Source: Haplosporangium gracile
Lineage: Eukaryota > Mortierellomycota > Mortierellomycetes > Mortierellales > Mortierellaceae
Assembly: GCA_015499985.1 (NCBI GenBank)
Contig: JAAAUF010000164.1
Coordinates: forward strand, 1-55,985
Length of the DNA stretch: 55,985 bases
Direction of reading: 5' to 3'
Shown here: in pieces, positions 21,948 to 34,296 of the stretch
Numbering within the stretch: the stretch's first letter is position 1
Layout of the letters: each line of letters starts with the position of its first letter
The notes under the pieces: generated by a model
The model's input: the letters and a program-made list of their open reading frames with translations, nothing else
Databases searched by the model: none
Told to the model about the DNA's origin: nothing
Position numbers and translations under genes: made by a program

Positions 21948-24018
21948 ATGGATCAGTCCTCAGGTAAAAAACGCTACTTACTCCCTCCCCCCAGACAGTC
22001 GTATCTCATCCAGGGATCCACCGCATCGCCTTTCAAATCACATCAACAACTCGATCTCTGGCACCTGTCTGTTCATCACCCTACCACATATACCCTGGAG
22101 AAAAATAGCCAAAAAGAAAAAAAGAACTTGATGACTCCGACGCAGACAACGACGACCGAGCTCACACCTTTGAGGCGTCAGCTCAATAGGCAACGGCACG
22201 TTGTCAAAACCCTCGACATACACTTGGCACCAGCGAGGAATGTGCAGCGGCGGTCTCTTTTTCGGATCTGTTGAATTTTCGGCATGGATTCAGCACCGAC
22301 AACGGACTGCTTGCGTGTTCATACCTTGGACAAACTCAGCGAGTAACGAGGACTCTTACGGCCTCTATGTACTCTGTGGATGAAATGAGTGCTCGATGGT
22401 AAGATCTTGACGGTGTTTGTATTTTTTTATTACGCTCACTTTTAGCCAGCGTCGACATCAAGAAGAAGCAGCAACAGGAAGCCCCTACCCCCCAGAACAC
22501 ACCTCACTTTTCAACCCTCAACTCTTCTGCACCCCCTACTGATAACATGGAGACCATTCAGACCCCAGGTAAGGGAGTGACGCGGCGGATTTCTATATAT
22601 GTGCTTTGGTTGGGTGTTGGAGATAGCAAGCGGAAGGAGCAAGACATTGATAACCAGAACCAAAAGACGTGTTCGATGGCGCTATTCTTTACTGGCTCAG
22701 TCGTTATTTTTTATTTTTTATTTTTTTCACCCCCAACAAAAAAAAAGATTTTTTGGTTTGAGGAGGTGAAGAGAGGGACAGCGAAGAAGGCATCGCGTTT
22801 TACTGACTGTAATCTATTCAATGTCCTCTGCTTGATCCCGTCGCGATAACAACAGGATCCGTCCTCGCCAACAACCCCCAGCTCATGTCCATGTTGCAGG
22901 GTCGTCTCGGCAACTTGGTTGGTGCCCCCTCCGGCTACCTCCAGACCTTGGGCCCCGATGTCCGCCGTCGCGTCAAAGGCTTGAAGTCCCTTCAGAACAA
23001 GTACACCGCCCTCGAGGTCGAGTTCCAGAAGGAGATCCTCGCCTTGGAGAAGAAGTATCTCGAGCTCTACACTCCCCTCTACCAAAAGCGTGCCGAGTTC
23101 GTCTCTGGCAAGTCTGAGCCCACCGATACCGAGGTCGAGGATGGTGTCAGCGAGGACGAGCAGGAGGACGACGAGAAGGATGAGGATGACGAGGACAAGG
23201 AGATCGAGAAAGTCGAGGGTATGTTTATGGGAAAGTCAATATTTTCAATGTTATCACTTCAAATCGTCATCTGCTTGGTCTGCCCTGAATCGTTCAATAA
23301 CCTTTTCTGTAATTAAATTTGACCATGATTAGGTATTCCCGAGTTCTGGCTCACTGCCTTGAAGACCAACGCCCAGTTCGCTGATATCATCACCGAGAAG
23401 GATGAGGAGGTCTTGAAGCACTTGGTCGATATCCGCATGGCTTATTTCGACAAGCCTGGCTTCCGTCTCGATTTCGAGTTTTCGCCCAACGACTTCTTCA
23501 CCAACACCATCTTGACCAAGACCTACTTCTACCACGATGAGCCCGGCTATGGCGGTGACTTTGTCTATGACCATGCTGAGGGCACTAAGATCGACTGGAA
23601 AGAAGGCAAGGATCTCTCGGTCACTGTCGAGACCAAGAAGCAGCGCCACAAGGGTACCAACAAGACCCGTGTCGTCAAGAAGACCGTTCCCGCCGAGACC
23701 TTCTTCTCCTTCTTCTCTCCCCCCGTTGCTCCCGAGGAGAATGACGAGGATGATGAGGAGGATGAGGACATTGATGAAAGACTCGAGGCTGACTACGGTT
23801 TGGGCGAGGAGCTTAAGGATTCGATTATCCCCCGTGCCGTCGACTGGTTCACCGGCAAGGCTCTTCAGTACCAGGATAACGGTGATCAATACGACGATGA
23901 CTTTGAGTATGATGACGATGAGGAGGAGGATGATGACGATGAGGATGACGATGAGGACGATGATGATGATGAGCAGCCCGCCAAGGACGAGAAGGCACCT
24001 GAGTGTAAACAACAGTGA
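21948..24018 (+). CDS. NAP1: Nucleosome assembly protein NAP1
   Basis: Four exons (21948-21963, 22446-22568, 22856-23218, 23333-24018) encode 395 residues. The dimerisation helix (KGLKSLQNKYTALEVEFQKE) is followed by a short acidic insert and the NAP earmuff core: GIPEFWLTALKTN, DKPGFRLDFEFSPNDFFTN, LTKTYFYHDEPG and ETFFSFFSPP. A long acidic tail of Asp/Glu (about residues 352-385) follows and ends PECKQQ. The family shuttles H2A-H2B to and from chromatin. Exon 1 is only 16 nt (MDQSS plus one base) and the first intron is 482 nt, long for this window. Joining exon 1 to ASVDIKKKQ is supported by frame and splice signals only, so the extreme N-terminus is less certain. It converges on the SR-factor gene with a 330-base gap. 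Confidence 0.93.
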
Positions 24019-24347
24019 AGGGTGCATGCGCCTGACCATGCGGCATGCCGTGCTACGATCCAATTTCCACCAAAATAAATACTTTGCTTCCAGATAATTT
24101 CTAACTTTGATAATTTCGTCCGCAATTTATTGTGGGTCCTTCTTTTTATTACATCCATTTCTCTCCCTATGGACTTTTTTTACCAGAGTCCTCCTATTCC
24201 TTCATCCTGTTTTCGTTGAGTCTGGTGCGATGGCACATCTATCCCTAATTCACGTTCAACAGTGACTTATCATACTTATTTTTTTAGTTGTTTCCTAATG
24301 AATATGTGTATCCAACCTTTTTTCTTTACGAACGACGTGCTTGCTTT
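24019..24347. other. Convergent 3' spacer
   Basis: Shared 3' region of NAP1 and the SR-type splicing factor. An AAATAAAT element 55 bases after the NAP1 stop could serve polyadenylation. Confidence 0.5.
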
Positions 24348-25738
24348 TTAACGAGCATCAGGCGAGATGGAGCGCTTCTCAGCGTTCGATCCTCGACGTT
24401 CACCAGAAGGGCTGGGAGAGCGACGTCCACGGGCAGAAGGCGATGGCTCTCTGTTGGCGCCACCTTCCTGACGGCTATCACGACGGCCTTCTCCTCCACG
24501 CTCCTCTCCACGGTCGTCTCCACCACGGCGCTCCTCGCGGTCCTCTCTACGGTCATCGCCTCCACGGCGATCGCGGTCGTCACGGTCATCTCTGCGGTCA
24601 CGGTCGTCACGGCGGTCGTCTCTGCGACGGTCATCTCCACGGCGGTCGTCACGACGATCATCGCGGCGGTCATCCCTGCGGCGGTCGTCACGGCGGTCAT
24701 CTCCACGGCGATCACGGTCGCGGCGAGGAGAGCGGGATCTGGAACGATCACGGCGGCCGCGAGGCGAGCGCGATCTATTGAGCAAATGAACAAGGTAAGG
24801 TTAGATTTTTCGAAGGAAAACAACTAGATAAAACTGACTTGTATCCTCTTTCTTTCGTGAACAGTTACCTTCTGCGATCACGGTCCCGGTCAGAGCGTCC
24901 ACCTCCACGGCAGTCGCGTGCCCAGTGTCCTATTTTTAATATAGTCCAAGAATTAACAATAACGACAACAGGGGTTTGTGTTAGAACGACAAATATTCCG
25001 TGTTTTCTCGCCATTGAAATATCCAGTCGTTTTTCCTGTGAAGTGCGTCTGTATGTTAAATATCAGTGTCGGTGTTTTTGTATTACCCTCCTTGCCGCAC
25101 TATTGTAAGTAAAGAAGTAAACAAAGGGTGATGATTGGTTAGTAAGAGTTCTGACAAATAAAAAACAACATCCATGCGACAAGAAGAAAAATAACGATTG
25201 ATATTCGATCCTGTGTGTAGTACCTTGAAGCACTCGTTGTCTCCGCCACGGCGTCCATTATTCTTGGCAAACTCAACAACGATGGGGTTATTGTTGATGA
25301 GGTGGCCGTTCAGCTTGTGGACAGCCTCCTCGGCATCGCGGATATCCTATTAGCAAGACAACGAATAACAACAGCAAATGAATTGTAAATACAGGTCCCT
25401 GTATTTCCCTTTGCTTCTAGCTGAAACAGGTATTTTGTTTGTCGAAATAGTCCCTACCTCATATTCCACGAAGCCGTAGCTCGAGTTAACACCTATAGGG
25501 TATTGCAGAGAGGAACGAGTATGAATGAGAAGGTATCAGTTATAACGATAACAAGTGCACCTGACATGATACCGGTGTGCGAGTGTTGTTGTTTGTTGTT
25601 ATCGCTGTTGTTGCTGGAGTAGAAGTGTGATGTACCTCGCTTAATGTCCAAACGGGTGACCCGGCCGTATTTGTTAAAGAGATCCTCGAGGTCGCGGGAA
25701 CGAGTGTCCTGAGAGAGTCGTCCTAAGAAGAGAGCCAT
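24348..25738 (-). CDS. SR-type splicing factor: RRM, CCHC zinc knuckle, Arg/Asp/Ser tail
   Basis: Six exons on the minus strand: 25738-25636, 25492-25458, 25346-25224, 25099-25087, 24929-24869 and 24774-24348, giving 253 residues. The RRM (1 to about 72) starts MALFLGRLSQDTRSRDLEDL (RNP2 LFLGRL) and has RNP1-like SSYGFVEYE. The zinc knuckle at residues 85-98 reads CFKCGKEGHWARDC and is assembled from three exons, the middle one 13 nt long. The tail is SPRGRRDRSRSRSPRRDRD followed by many RDDRR units and ends SISPDAR. This resembles SRSF7 and plant RSZ proteins, which bind pre-mRNA and guide splice-site choice and mRNA export. The gene is divergent from the F-box gene, with about 300 bases between starts. 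Confidence 0.9.
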
Positions 25739-26044
25739 GGATGTATGCTGATGAAGGAGAAGGAAAAGGGAAGGCTGGATGAAAGAAGAAAAAAAAGAAG
25801 GAAAGGGAAAGAGGGATGGTCACCCAGCCAAAATAAAAAAAAAAAAAAAAAAGAAAAGGAAAAAGGGAAGGACCCCCAACCAAAAAAAAAAAAAAAAAAA
25901 AAAGCGAGAGCGATCCTAAGAAAGAAGAGGCTTAGCAAACACCTCCTTCGTCGTCCTCTTTTTTTTTCTTTTCGCAAAGGATAAGGACACGTTGCCACCA
26001 AGCTTGCTTTTACTTGGTTCCAGTTCACTGCCGTTTTTGTTTCA
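25739..26044. other. Divergent promoter region with two long A tracts
   Basis: The 306 bases between the SR-factor start and the proposed F-box start. It holds purine-rich DNA and two A tracts (about 25829-25852 and 25881-25903). Both genes must be driven from here. Confidence 0.5.
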
Positions 26045-28213
26045 ATGGTAGAACAAACATCACCGTCGGCAGGAATGTCAGTGCAGGAACAGGGCAATCC
26101 CTTCAAGGACATCCTTCACAGCATCCATCAACTTCCTCGACTGGCCCCACATGAACGACGCGTAATGTAACGGACCACTAGTATATAGCAGAGCAACCGG
26201 AAGGGTCGTTTTTACGTTGACCTTTGAGAGATGTATCCACCCTTGCTGATCCCCCCACTTCTTACTTTTGCTCAATCAGTCTTCGGGAGCTATTCGCATG
26301 TTGCGATGAAGGCGACCTTCAAGTTCTACATCGACTTCTTGGCCAAACTAATCAATCTGGATACGACCTCGTCTCGGCCCTTCCCGTCGAGGTCTCTCAC
26401 CACCTCTTCTTGTACCTTGATGGCATAGATTTGGTCCGCTGTCAGGCGGTATGCAGGTCGTGGCGAGAAATTATCCAAACCAACGAGGCTCTATGGAAGG
26501 CCAAGGTCCGTGACTGGGACCCAGCTGAGTGTTCGCTTCTCAAGGACGCCATGGATTATCAACTTCAATTGGCTCGTAGCACACCGCATCAACAACCTCA
26601 ACAATCGCCAGTTATCCATGACGCTCACAACAGATACTCAGAATCAGCAGAGATAGATTTGCTATTGGACAGGATTGAGAGTCGACCAGGATTCATGGGC
26701 TGGAAGGAAGCTGTTGTTGGCGAACTCGCGTTAAAGCAGAATTGGAAATGGGGTCGATGCATCCACCAGCTAACGTTGTCTTTGGCAATGAATATCAAGC
26801 CGGTGTTGTTGGCATGGCCATTGCTGATATTGATCGATAATTGGCCGCGTATTCACAAGATCTCACTGGACGGATTCCGGGGGGTTCGATATCGGGAGTT
26901 TCCCCAAGGGAATGGACAGCACTACCAGATGATGGAGGTTCCTCGAGGACATGGCTCTGTCAGTTGCATTGCTTGGGACACTACCGCGTCGGCACCCACT
27001 CAGGCTCCTCTGCCCACAAAGACTGGCAGTGACGAGGATGGACAATTGCTACCACTGGCACTTGGAGGGTTTTTGAGGTTCGTGGCATCCTATGGCTTCA
27101 TACTACACTGCGTTATTGAATTATATCATGCAGTGTTCGCCGTTTGTAACCAACTCTTTATTTTTTTTCGGTCTTTCAATAGGACTGTCAGAATGTGTGA
27201 CCCAGAAACAGGGATAGATGTGGCGCTACCTAATGTACTACATGGATTTGCGCTGCATCTTTGCTATTTACGCGACAAGATCATCTCTGTCACCTTGGAC
27301 GGGCATGTTGTTTTCTTTCCAAAGACGACGCCATTCCTTCCTATTCGGTCGAGCAGCGTCAATACCAAGGTATGCGTTAAAATGTCGGTGTTCGGTGTAT
27401 TTTTTTTTGAACGGAAATCAAATCATACATTTGCTTACACCCTTTTCGCGCGAATGTTAGGTTCTTCAAGTGTTGGCGGTCGATTTTGGATCAAGGACGT
27501 TTCAGCGCAGTCAAGGGGACCTCGTGCAAACCTGGCAGGGGGCTGCTTGCCTCGCACATGAAGACGGGGTAATTATCAAGGATGAGCATTCACAAACGTT
27601 GTGTCAGCTCCAACTTGAGCTAGGAGCAAGGTTGATCCACATCCAGGCGATTGCAGACAACACGTGGCCCTACCGCAATGAACTCTTGATCTTGTACGAG
27701 GAGCCGAACACGCGTCGGAGACTCGTCCTTTGTGTTCAAATGGAGCCAGGATATCGAGAGGAGAGTTCCAGGAGACTATTGACACCCAGTTTCTCGTTGG
27801 GGAGAGGCGGAGATGCACGCGATTCGATCGTCATGTATCGCGACCGGATCGGCATCATGAGCCATCGTGATTGCTCCTCCGACCTTGGCCATTATTGCGT
27901 ACTCCGGTTGCTGGATTTAAAGCAGGATGTGGCTGTCAGCACAGAGTACACTAGATCTGAGAGTGTGGAGGAAGACGAGGCTGTCGCTGATGGCGCGGAC
28001 ATTGAAGATGACAATCATAACGAGGTCAAGGACAGTGGTGGAGGCGACGAGGAAGGTGGTTTGAAAACAGGCAGGGTCTATATGCGTGGGAATCCTATCC
28101 GGCTGGACCATTCTACGGTCAACAAGGCCGCGTATCGCATTTTGGCACTGGATCATGCAAGAATCGTGCTTGGGGTAGGGCCGAGAATGATCAAGATCCT
28201 CTATCTGGTGTAG
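26045..28213 (+). CDS. F-box protein with beta-propeller-like C-terminus
   Basis: Proposed exons 26045-26161, 26290-27077, 27183-27369 and 27461-28213 give 614 residues. Exon 1 encodes NPFKDILHSIHQLPRLAPHE, then LFACCDEGDLQVLHRLLG. The F-box follows at about residues 63-105: LVSALPVEVSHHLFLYLDG and VRCQAVCRSWREIIQ. The rest resembles a degenerate WD40-type propeller (GSVSCIAWD, RTVRMCDPETGIDV, ISVTLDGHVVF), with an acidic insert near residue 550 and an end in RMIKILYLV. F-box proteins link substrates to SCF ubiquitin ligases. The exon 1-2 junction is uncertain: the good CAG acceptor at 26279 breaks the frame, and the frame-keeping acceptor (GGGAG at 26289) is poor. A start at 26224 without exon 1 is the alternative. 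Confidence 0.75.
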
Positions 28214-28902
28214 ACGGACGTCTTTCAATTTTTTTTTGTTTGATCCCTTTGCCGCTTTGCGAATAACATTCATTCAGCCAAAACGGCCAACTAGCAAGGA
28301 TATCGACAACCGACGGGGATCACTGGGATGTTCGTGTGTCTAAGTGCGTTTGCCCCTTTTCAAAATGCATTGTTTTGTCGACTGTGTGTTTGAGTGTGAG
28401 GACTCTGTGCAAGGGTACAAATGCGAGTGACTGGCATGTCAAAATGTGTGCGAGAGGAGTGCGCGCTTTTCTCCCTTGTTCCTTTTTCAAGTTTTCTGAC
28501 ACTTTTTGTCTTTTTCTGTCCACCCTTTGCATTTCCCTCAGCCCTTTCCCTTTTTCACCTTCCCTCTCCGTGCCTCGTCGCTGTGCCTTTTTTTTATCCA
28601 TCCGCCCCTTGTCATCCATTCCTCCTCTTCTTCCCTTCATTAAACACCCAGCACTTCACTACTTCTATTTCTTCTACTACTACTGCCAGTACCGTGGATA
28701 GAAAACAACTACGACATTCCTTTCACCCGCCGACCTCGTCTTTGTTGTTGCCCTCCCACCTACTCCAACTCCTCAACTTCTCCTCTCTTTTTCTTTCCCT
28801 CCGCCATTCTTCACCTAGCCTCAACAAACTTGACTTGGCACACGGCGGCTCGCAATCAGCAAACGACCAGACTGACGTTGAACAAGGACTAAGAACAAAG
28901 TC
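28214..28902. other. Intergenic, promoter of the deubiquitinase gene
   Basis: About 690 bases. The second half is pyrimidine-rich, as before other genes in this window. The open frames found here are Ser/Leu/Phe-rich and have no domain. Confidence 0.5.
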
Positions 28903-31900
28903 ATGCACCAGGATACCAAACACTGCGAGCATGCAACAATACTGGCTGCACGTCCAAACCCCCTCGCCAAGATTGAATCCACCAGCTTCAAGGCAAGTCT
29001 TTTACTTCTACTTACTCCACCTCAGTCATTCAGTTGGACAAGCTTTTCTTTCGTACACGCCCTATAGGAGAACTAGCAGGAGGACCAACAGGGGGAAGAC
29101 AGGATGGGGTCAGATACAATAACTCGTTGTTTTGCGGAACTGTCGTTGGTTTATATTACTTTTTACGCGGTTCACGCCTTCAACGTGCCGGAGCAATGAA
29201 GAGTGCCTCCAGGTTACTTGTTTAAGAAGGCAAAGTTGGGAGGAAAATGAAGAGTTGGGGGGGGNNNNNNNNNNGGGCGGCTGGCGGAGTTGAGAACCCA
29301 GAGTTTTTTTTGTTTTCGCGTGGGACGCATAACTCGTTCATTCTCGGTGCCCTACTCACTTTCACGAACCGGAACTGTGGCTGTGCCTAATGGGCAGGAA
29401 TTAGATGTCCATGACGGAGCAGGGACACTCTGGCAAAACAGCCAAACCTGTAGTGCTCAGGGACACGGCAAACAGTACTATCATAGGGACGACTATCCAA
29501 TAAACAATTAGCTGGAAAGCATTGGTTGTCATTTCACATGTAAACTCAGAATAGCTAACCCTTTGTCGTTCTTTCTATTCGCAACAATAGAAAAATCTCG
29601 CCTCTGCAAGCTTGAAGTGTGATGGATGCGAAGTCAGGGTCCCAAGACTTTGGGTTTGCTTGGAGGTAACGGAGCTTGCTCTCCTCTCTCTGCGCGTCTT
29701 CTTCAATTCATGCAGTAGTTGGTAGTAGCACTGCCGCTCAGCCCCTCCATCTCCATTGCCCCCCTTCTCCGCCACCAGCTGACGAAAGGGTGGATGGATG
29801 CGCCGATATGTCAAAATACAACAATACAGTCTAACAATACCCTTCCGCTGCAATCGATTCGCCATTAGCCGAGTTGTCGAGCAGTTGTCTGTACAACTTC
29901 AAGTAGCTCGCACATGAAGACACACTATGGATCTCTTCATAAGGTAATTAATGATCAATTTGCTGCTCAAAAATGAGTTGATGTCATGGCGTTATCCGCT
30001 CTCAAGTGACAGGACCCTGAAACGATTTGTATGCCTTTTGAACCTTGGCTTGTTCATGCATTTAGGAGGCGGTCAGGGATGCTTGCCATTGCGTCTTCAT
30101 GAACCCAAGGTATCGTGCTTGTTTTGATTGCTGATTGCCTTTGTTTTCTCTTCGCTGATTTGTCATCTTGCAGATCGATTTTTGTTGATGTTGATATCTC
30201 CTACCTTTCCTTCCACTCTTCCGCGATCCTTTTGCTGCAGGACGTTGACCATTTGGTGCTACCGCTGCGAATGTGAGCTGAACCCCTTCACTGAAGGCAA
30301 CTTGATCTCACCGACTGGAAAGCTTTTTTTGAAAACGGCCGTGCGATGCATGGTGAGTGAGCTGCGTTGGACATTAACGGGTGTTGTAGTCCACGATGTT
30401 CTTCTAACGAGAATTCCTTAGATTGTGGTTTCTAATACGTTCTATTCTTCTTTTTCATACATAGCAAGGAAAGAAAAGCAAGCAGGATGGGGATGGCACC
30501 ATTCAGGACCTTGACTTGACTGGTCTGGTCGGACTAAAGAACTTAGGAAACACTTGTTACATGAACGCGGCTCTTCAAGCGCTCGCCCACACGTAAGCTT
30601 TTAGCAAGTGTCGACCAATCAATGTGACACATCGCCGGATCCGACAAGGTCGATCAAGTGTCTTAACAAATTTGCTCATTTTGTTTTTACTATGGAAACT
30701 AGACCTGCTCTTACCCAATACTTTCAGACATGCGAGGCGTTCATCCCAGAGTCCAAGAGAGTAGAATACGCACGGCAAAAGAACATCATGCTTGTCGACA
30801 GCTTTTTCAGTTTTGTTGACAGCATGTGGAGCGGAAAGAGGTATGTTTCATTTCGTTCTGCTTCTCTCATTGTAGGATTTATAAGTTGGAATGCTGTGCT
30901 TATTAAACTGACACTGTTGAATTGTCCGCGCTGCATAATTAATTAGTGCAATTTTCTCACCTGCCCATCTGGTCTCCGACGTGAAAAAGTTCAACGATAT
31001 GTTTCAGGGGACATCTCAGCAGGATGCACAGGAATTTTTAAGGTGTATTCTGGACAAACTGCATGATGAGCTGACCTATCCCCGAAAGTACCCGGATCCC
31101 AACATGATCCTCCCAAATATACCCATTCAGGACGAGAAGCTGAACAAAACCAAGGACGAGAAGCTGAACAAAACCAAGGCCGTGCAGCTCCCGCAACAGA
31201 CTTCTGTCAAATCTTCTAACGACACTTCGAAAGATATTTCACGATCGTCGAATCCCAAAGGCGTGACTACTAGTAGTCTCTCCTACGCTTCCTCGCGGTC
31301 TTCAACGTCGTCGCGCTCATTACAGTCCTCCGAGAACTCGTCGCTTGTGGAGAACACGGAGATCACGCCAGCGCGTGTGACTGCACCCAGTATCATCAGC
31401 GATCTGTTCGAGGGAACTCTGGAAAGCAGGGTCCGTTGTCTGAGCTGTCGCAAGGAATACATCAAGGAGGACAAGTTTTTCGACCTATCGATACCAATTG
31501 ACAAAAAGAGCAAGATCATTGATGACACACAGGACGAAAAGAATGGCAAGGACAAGGATGGCGGAGTACTGGGATCGTTTGTAGACTCTATCGGAGGCTG
31601 GCTCAGGTACAGATCAGGGATATTCGAGTTCTCCTGCGCGTACGCAAACTGTGCGATTGTGCTGGCACAGTAGTATTCGCCAACTAATATCATTTTCGTG
31701 CCTTTCTCCAGTATCAACAACCGCAATATCAAGCTAAGCGACTGTTTAGCATCGTTCTGCGCTACAGAGGAACTCACTGGCGAGGACCGATACCGTTGCA
31801 CTCAATGCGATTCTTTAAACGACTGCAGGAAAACATTCAAGATCACACGATTGCCTGAAACGCTCTGCATCCACCTGAAGCGATTCCGCTATGACTCTTA

Positions 31901-33792
31901 CTCTTCGAAAATCAACACCTACGTCCAGTTTCCAATGGAGGATTTGGATATGATGCCCTTTTTGAAATCAACAGACCACCAGGAGCTCAGCAATAGCAAA
32001 TACGATCTATACGCCATGGTCCGCCATAGAGGAGTTGTCGGAGGTAATCAATTCTACCGGTATTACCTGACAGCTGTGCCGCTAATTATCCGGCGTTTTC
32101 TGGCAAAACTGACAAATCGCTCTCGATATTTGTAGGTGGACATTACATTGGATATGCCAAACACGCTCTCGATGATTGCTGGTATGAATTTGACGATACT
32201 GTAAGTAGAAATGTCTATATATGCATGCGCCTTGTTGAATGACATGTTGACACACTTTAGGCATTGCATATTGCTAATTATTGTTGTCTATTTGTGCCCT
32301 GCCATATTCGCTAGTATGTCACAAGGAAGGCGCCTCCCGAAGTTGCGAAGATGGAGGCATATATTTTGTTCTATCAACGAAAGTCATCTCATCGCGATGA
32401 GGACCGAACAAGGATATCCAAGTACATGACAAAGCCGCTGATGCAGATCTATGACAAAGATCTTTTGGTGTACATTTCAAGTCTCTGGCTCTGCCGATGG
32501 AAGTACCTTACCAGCGTACGTTTCGATGCCGTCACTTAATCTTTAAAAATGACAAGAACACAACGAAAGGTGTCGGTCGATACTAATGTTATACTTTTTT
32601 CATGTTATCAAATCGCAGCCAGGACCCATCAGCAATCATGACTTTTTGTGTCCTCACGGCGGCATTAATGTGGCGACGACACGAAATGTCATGCTCATGG
32701 TAACGCCTATTCCTCGGATCGCATGGGACGCACTCGTGGAGATGTATGGGACTGACGGCAGTCCTGTTGTGAATATTTCTGAGCTCGAGTCTGAAAAGAT
32801 GGCTTGCTCAATTTGTGCTGTAAGTTTTCGCATAGCTTGTGAAAGTTTTAAGGGACATATACTGCTGTGAGTGTTATATTCTGATCATGCTCGATTGATC
32901 TTCTTCGCCTTGCATGGTTCTATAGCACGAGGAAGCTGAGCTGGACGAGAGGAGAAGACGCGAAGAGCAGGACGTGGCACGATTGGATTCAACTGTCATT
33001 TCTGATGGGCAACTCTGGTATCTCATCGGAGCCGACTGGCTTAAGGAGTGGCATGCATTCAAAGCTGGAGGTAACTACTATGATTGATTTGTGCTATTGT
33101 GCTTTAGGATGGTAGCAATGCACTATTACATGTTCGCAGGAGGTCGTTGTTACTCATACTCCTTTCTCCTCGTTTCGTGTTGCTCTCCAGACAAACCTCC
33201 AGGACCTATCAAAAACTCTCAATTCCTTAAAGATAATGGTCAACCCAGAGCGGGAATGAAGCGAGGTGAGTGCTCCAGGATCTTAAAAATATATGATAGA
33301 GATCAATTAGTCTGGCTAATGCAGGAAGGAAAGAAAAACGCACCTCCTTACTAATCATATACGCTACTTTCTCAGGCACGGATTATCGCGGCATCAACGT
33401 TGCTGTCTGGAAGTATCTGCAAAGCATTTATGGCGGCGGCCCTGAATTTGTTCGAGGTAAAGCTGCAACAAATGAAGTAGATGGAGCATTGAGGTTTTGA
33501 GTCGTCTGATTGTCCTGTTTACGTATCCTATACTTCAATACTGATATTTAATATTTTTATGGTTTGAATTGTAGCTGCGTTGGATTTGTATGCGCCAGAT
33601 CCAAAGACGACACCAGTCAGTCCTGCCAGGAACAACTCTCGCAGCAACGCGTATTCGCACCAACAGCAGAACCAGCTCCCCCATCCATCTACACTCTACC
33701 AACCCCAGTACAATATGTACCAACACTCAGTGCCGTCTTCGAATCCATACGGTCGTGGCCAAGTATCGATTGGCAAGCCTAGGAAGGCTTGA
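28903..33792 (+). CDS. Ubiquitin-specific protease, USP20/USP33 type
   Basis: Sixteen exons: 28903-28992, 29591-29665, 29869-29943, 30066-30109, 30241-30352, 30465-30592, 30703-30840, 30947-31606, 31712-32043, 32136-32200, 32315-32515, 32619-32819, 32926-33070, 33191-33265, 33376-33456 and 33575-33792. They join in frame to 879 residues. A ZnF-UBP spans residues 8-105 ([35 protein letters not shown]). The Cys box [20 protein letters not shown] has the nucleophile near residue 163. [19 protein letters not shown] and a CxxC pair (YRCTQCD) follow, then the His box [20 protein letters not shown]. Two DUSP domains close it ([25 protein letters not shown] with [10 protein letters not shown]). This order is that of USP20/33. 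Catalytic residues are present, so it should be active. Intron 1 has a GC donor and contains the assembly gap. Confidence 0.9.
29265..29274. other. Assembly gap (10 N)
   Basis: Ten undetermined bases inside intron 1 of the deubiquitinase gene, flanked by G runs on both sides. True length unknown. Confidence 0.99.
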
Positions 33793-34296
33793 TTGGTTAA
33801 TAAGGCACATAGATTATGAGATACTATCAGCGTGTCTTGAAACATGCATGCACTTGAAGGTAAACGTGCAATAATAAACACGAGAAAGACTTTTATTTTT
33901 GACGGATTGATCCCACATCTTGCTGTCTAAATTCAGGCACGGAAAAGGGAGCGAACCAGATTGATGTCACGTGCGACGTGCCCCCAGGGGTTTCAATTTC
34001 ATTTTAATGCAGCTCGAGCTCTCCTCTTTCCCCCTTTTACTGCTTTGCTTCGCTTTTCGACCTTCTTCTTCTTTTCTCTTCACTCTTTCTTATCCGCCTT
34101 CCCATCGCCTACTGACGACAACATCAGCAACATAGATATACGCACCTCTCAGGATCGGCATCTACACCAACTGCTGAGCACTGGCAATATTTGCGACTAA
34201 AACCGGCCAGAGTACTCTCAACAGGAACAGCAACATCATCCAACAATAGAATAACGACAGCAGCATAGAGGGAGGGAGTAGCAAAACAGAACAAAT
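33793..34296. other. Intergenic, promoter of the palmitoyltransferase gene
   Basis: About 500 bases. A palindromic CACGTG E-box (33968-33973, in context GTCACGTGCG) is the only clear candidate element; fungal Cbf1/Pho4/USF-type bHLH factors bind such sites. A pyrimidine-rich leader follows. AATAATAAA just after the deubiquitinase stop may direct its polyadenylation. Confidence 0.4.
33968..33973. promoter_or_regulatory. CACGTG E-box
   Basis: Perfect palindrome 324 bases before the palmitoyltransferase start. A six-base site can occur by chance. Confidence 0.25.

Noticed and set aside
21843..22274. 143-codon frame reading through NAP1 intron 1
   Set aside because: It contains the NAP1 ATG but continues into sequence without NAP similarity. 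Splicing at GTAAAA reaches a NAP1-like exon; intron retention cannot be excluded.
24288..24827. Ala/Val/Thr-rich plus-strand frame
   Set aside because: Shadow of the repeated RDDRR tail of the SR factor.
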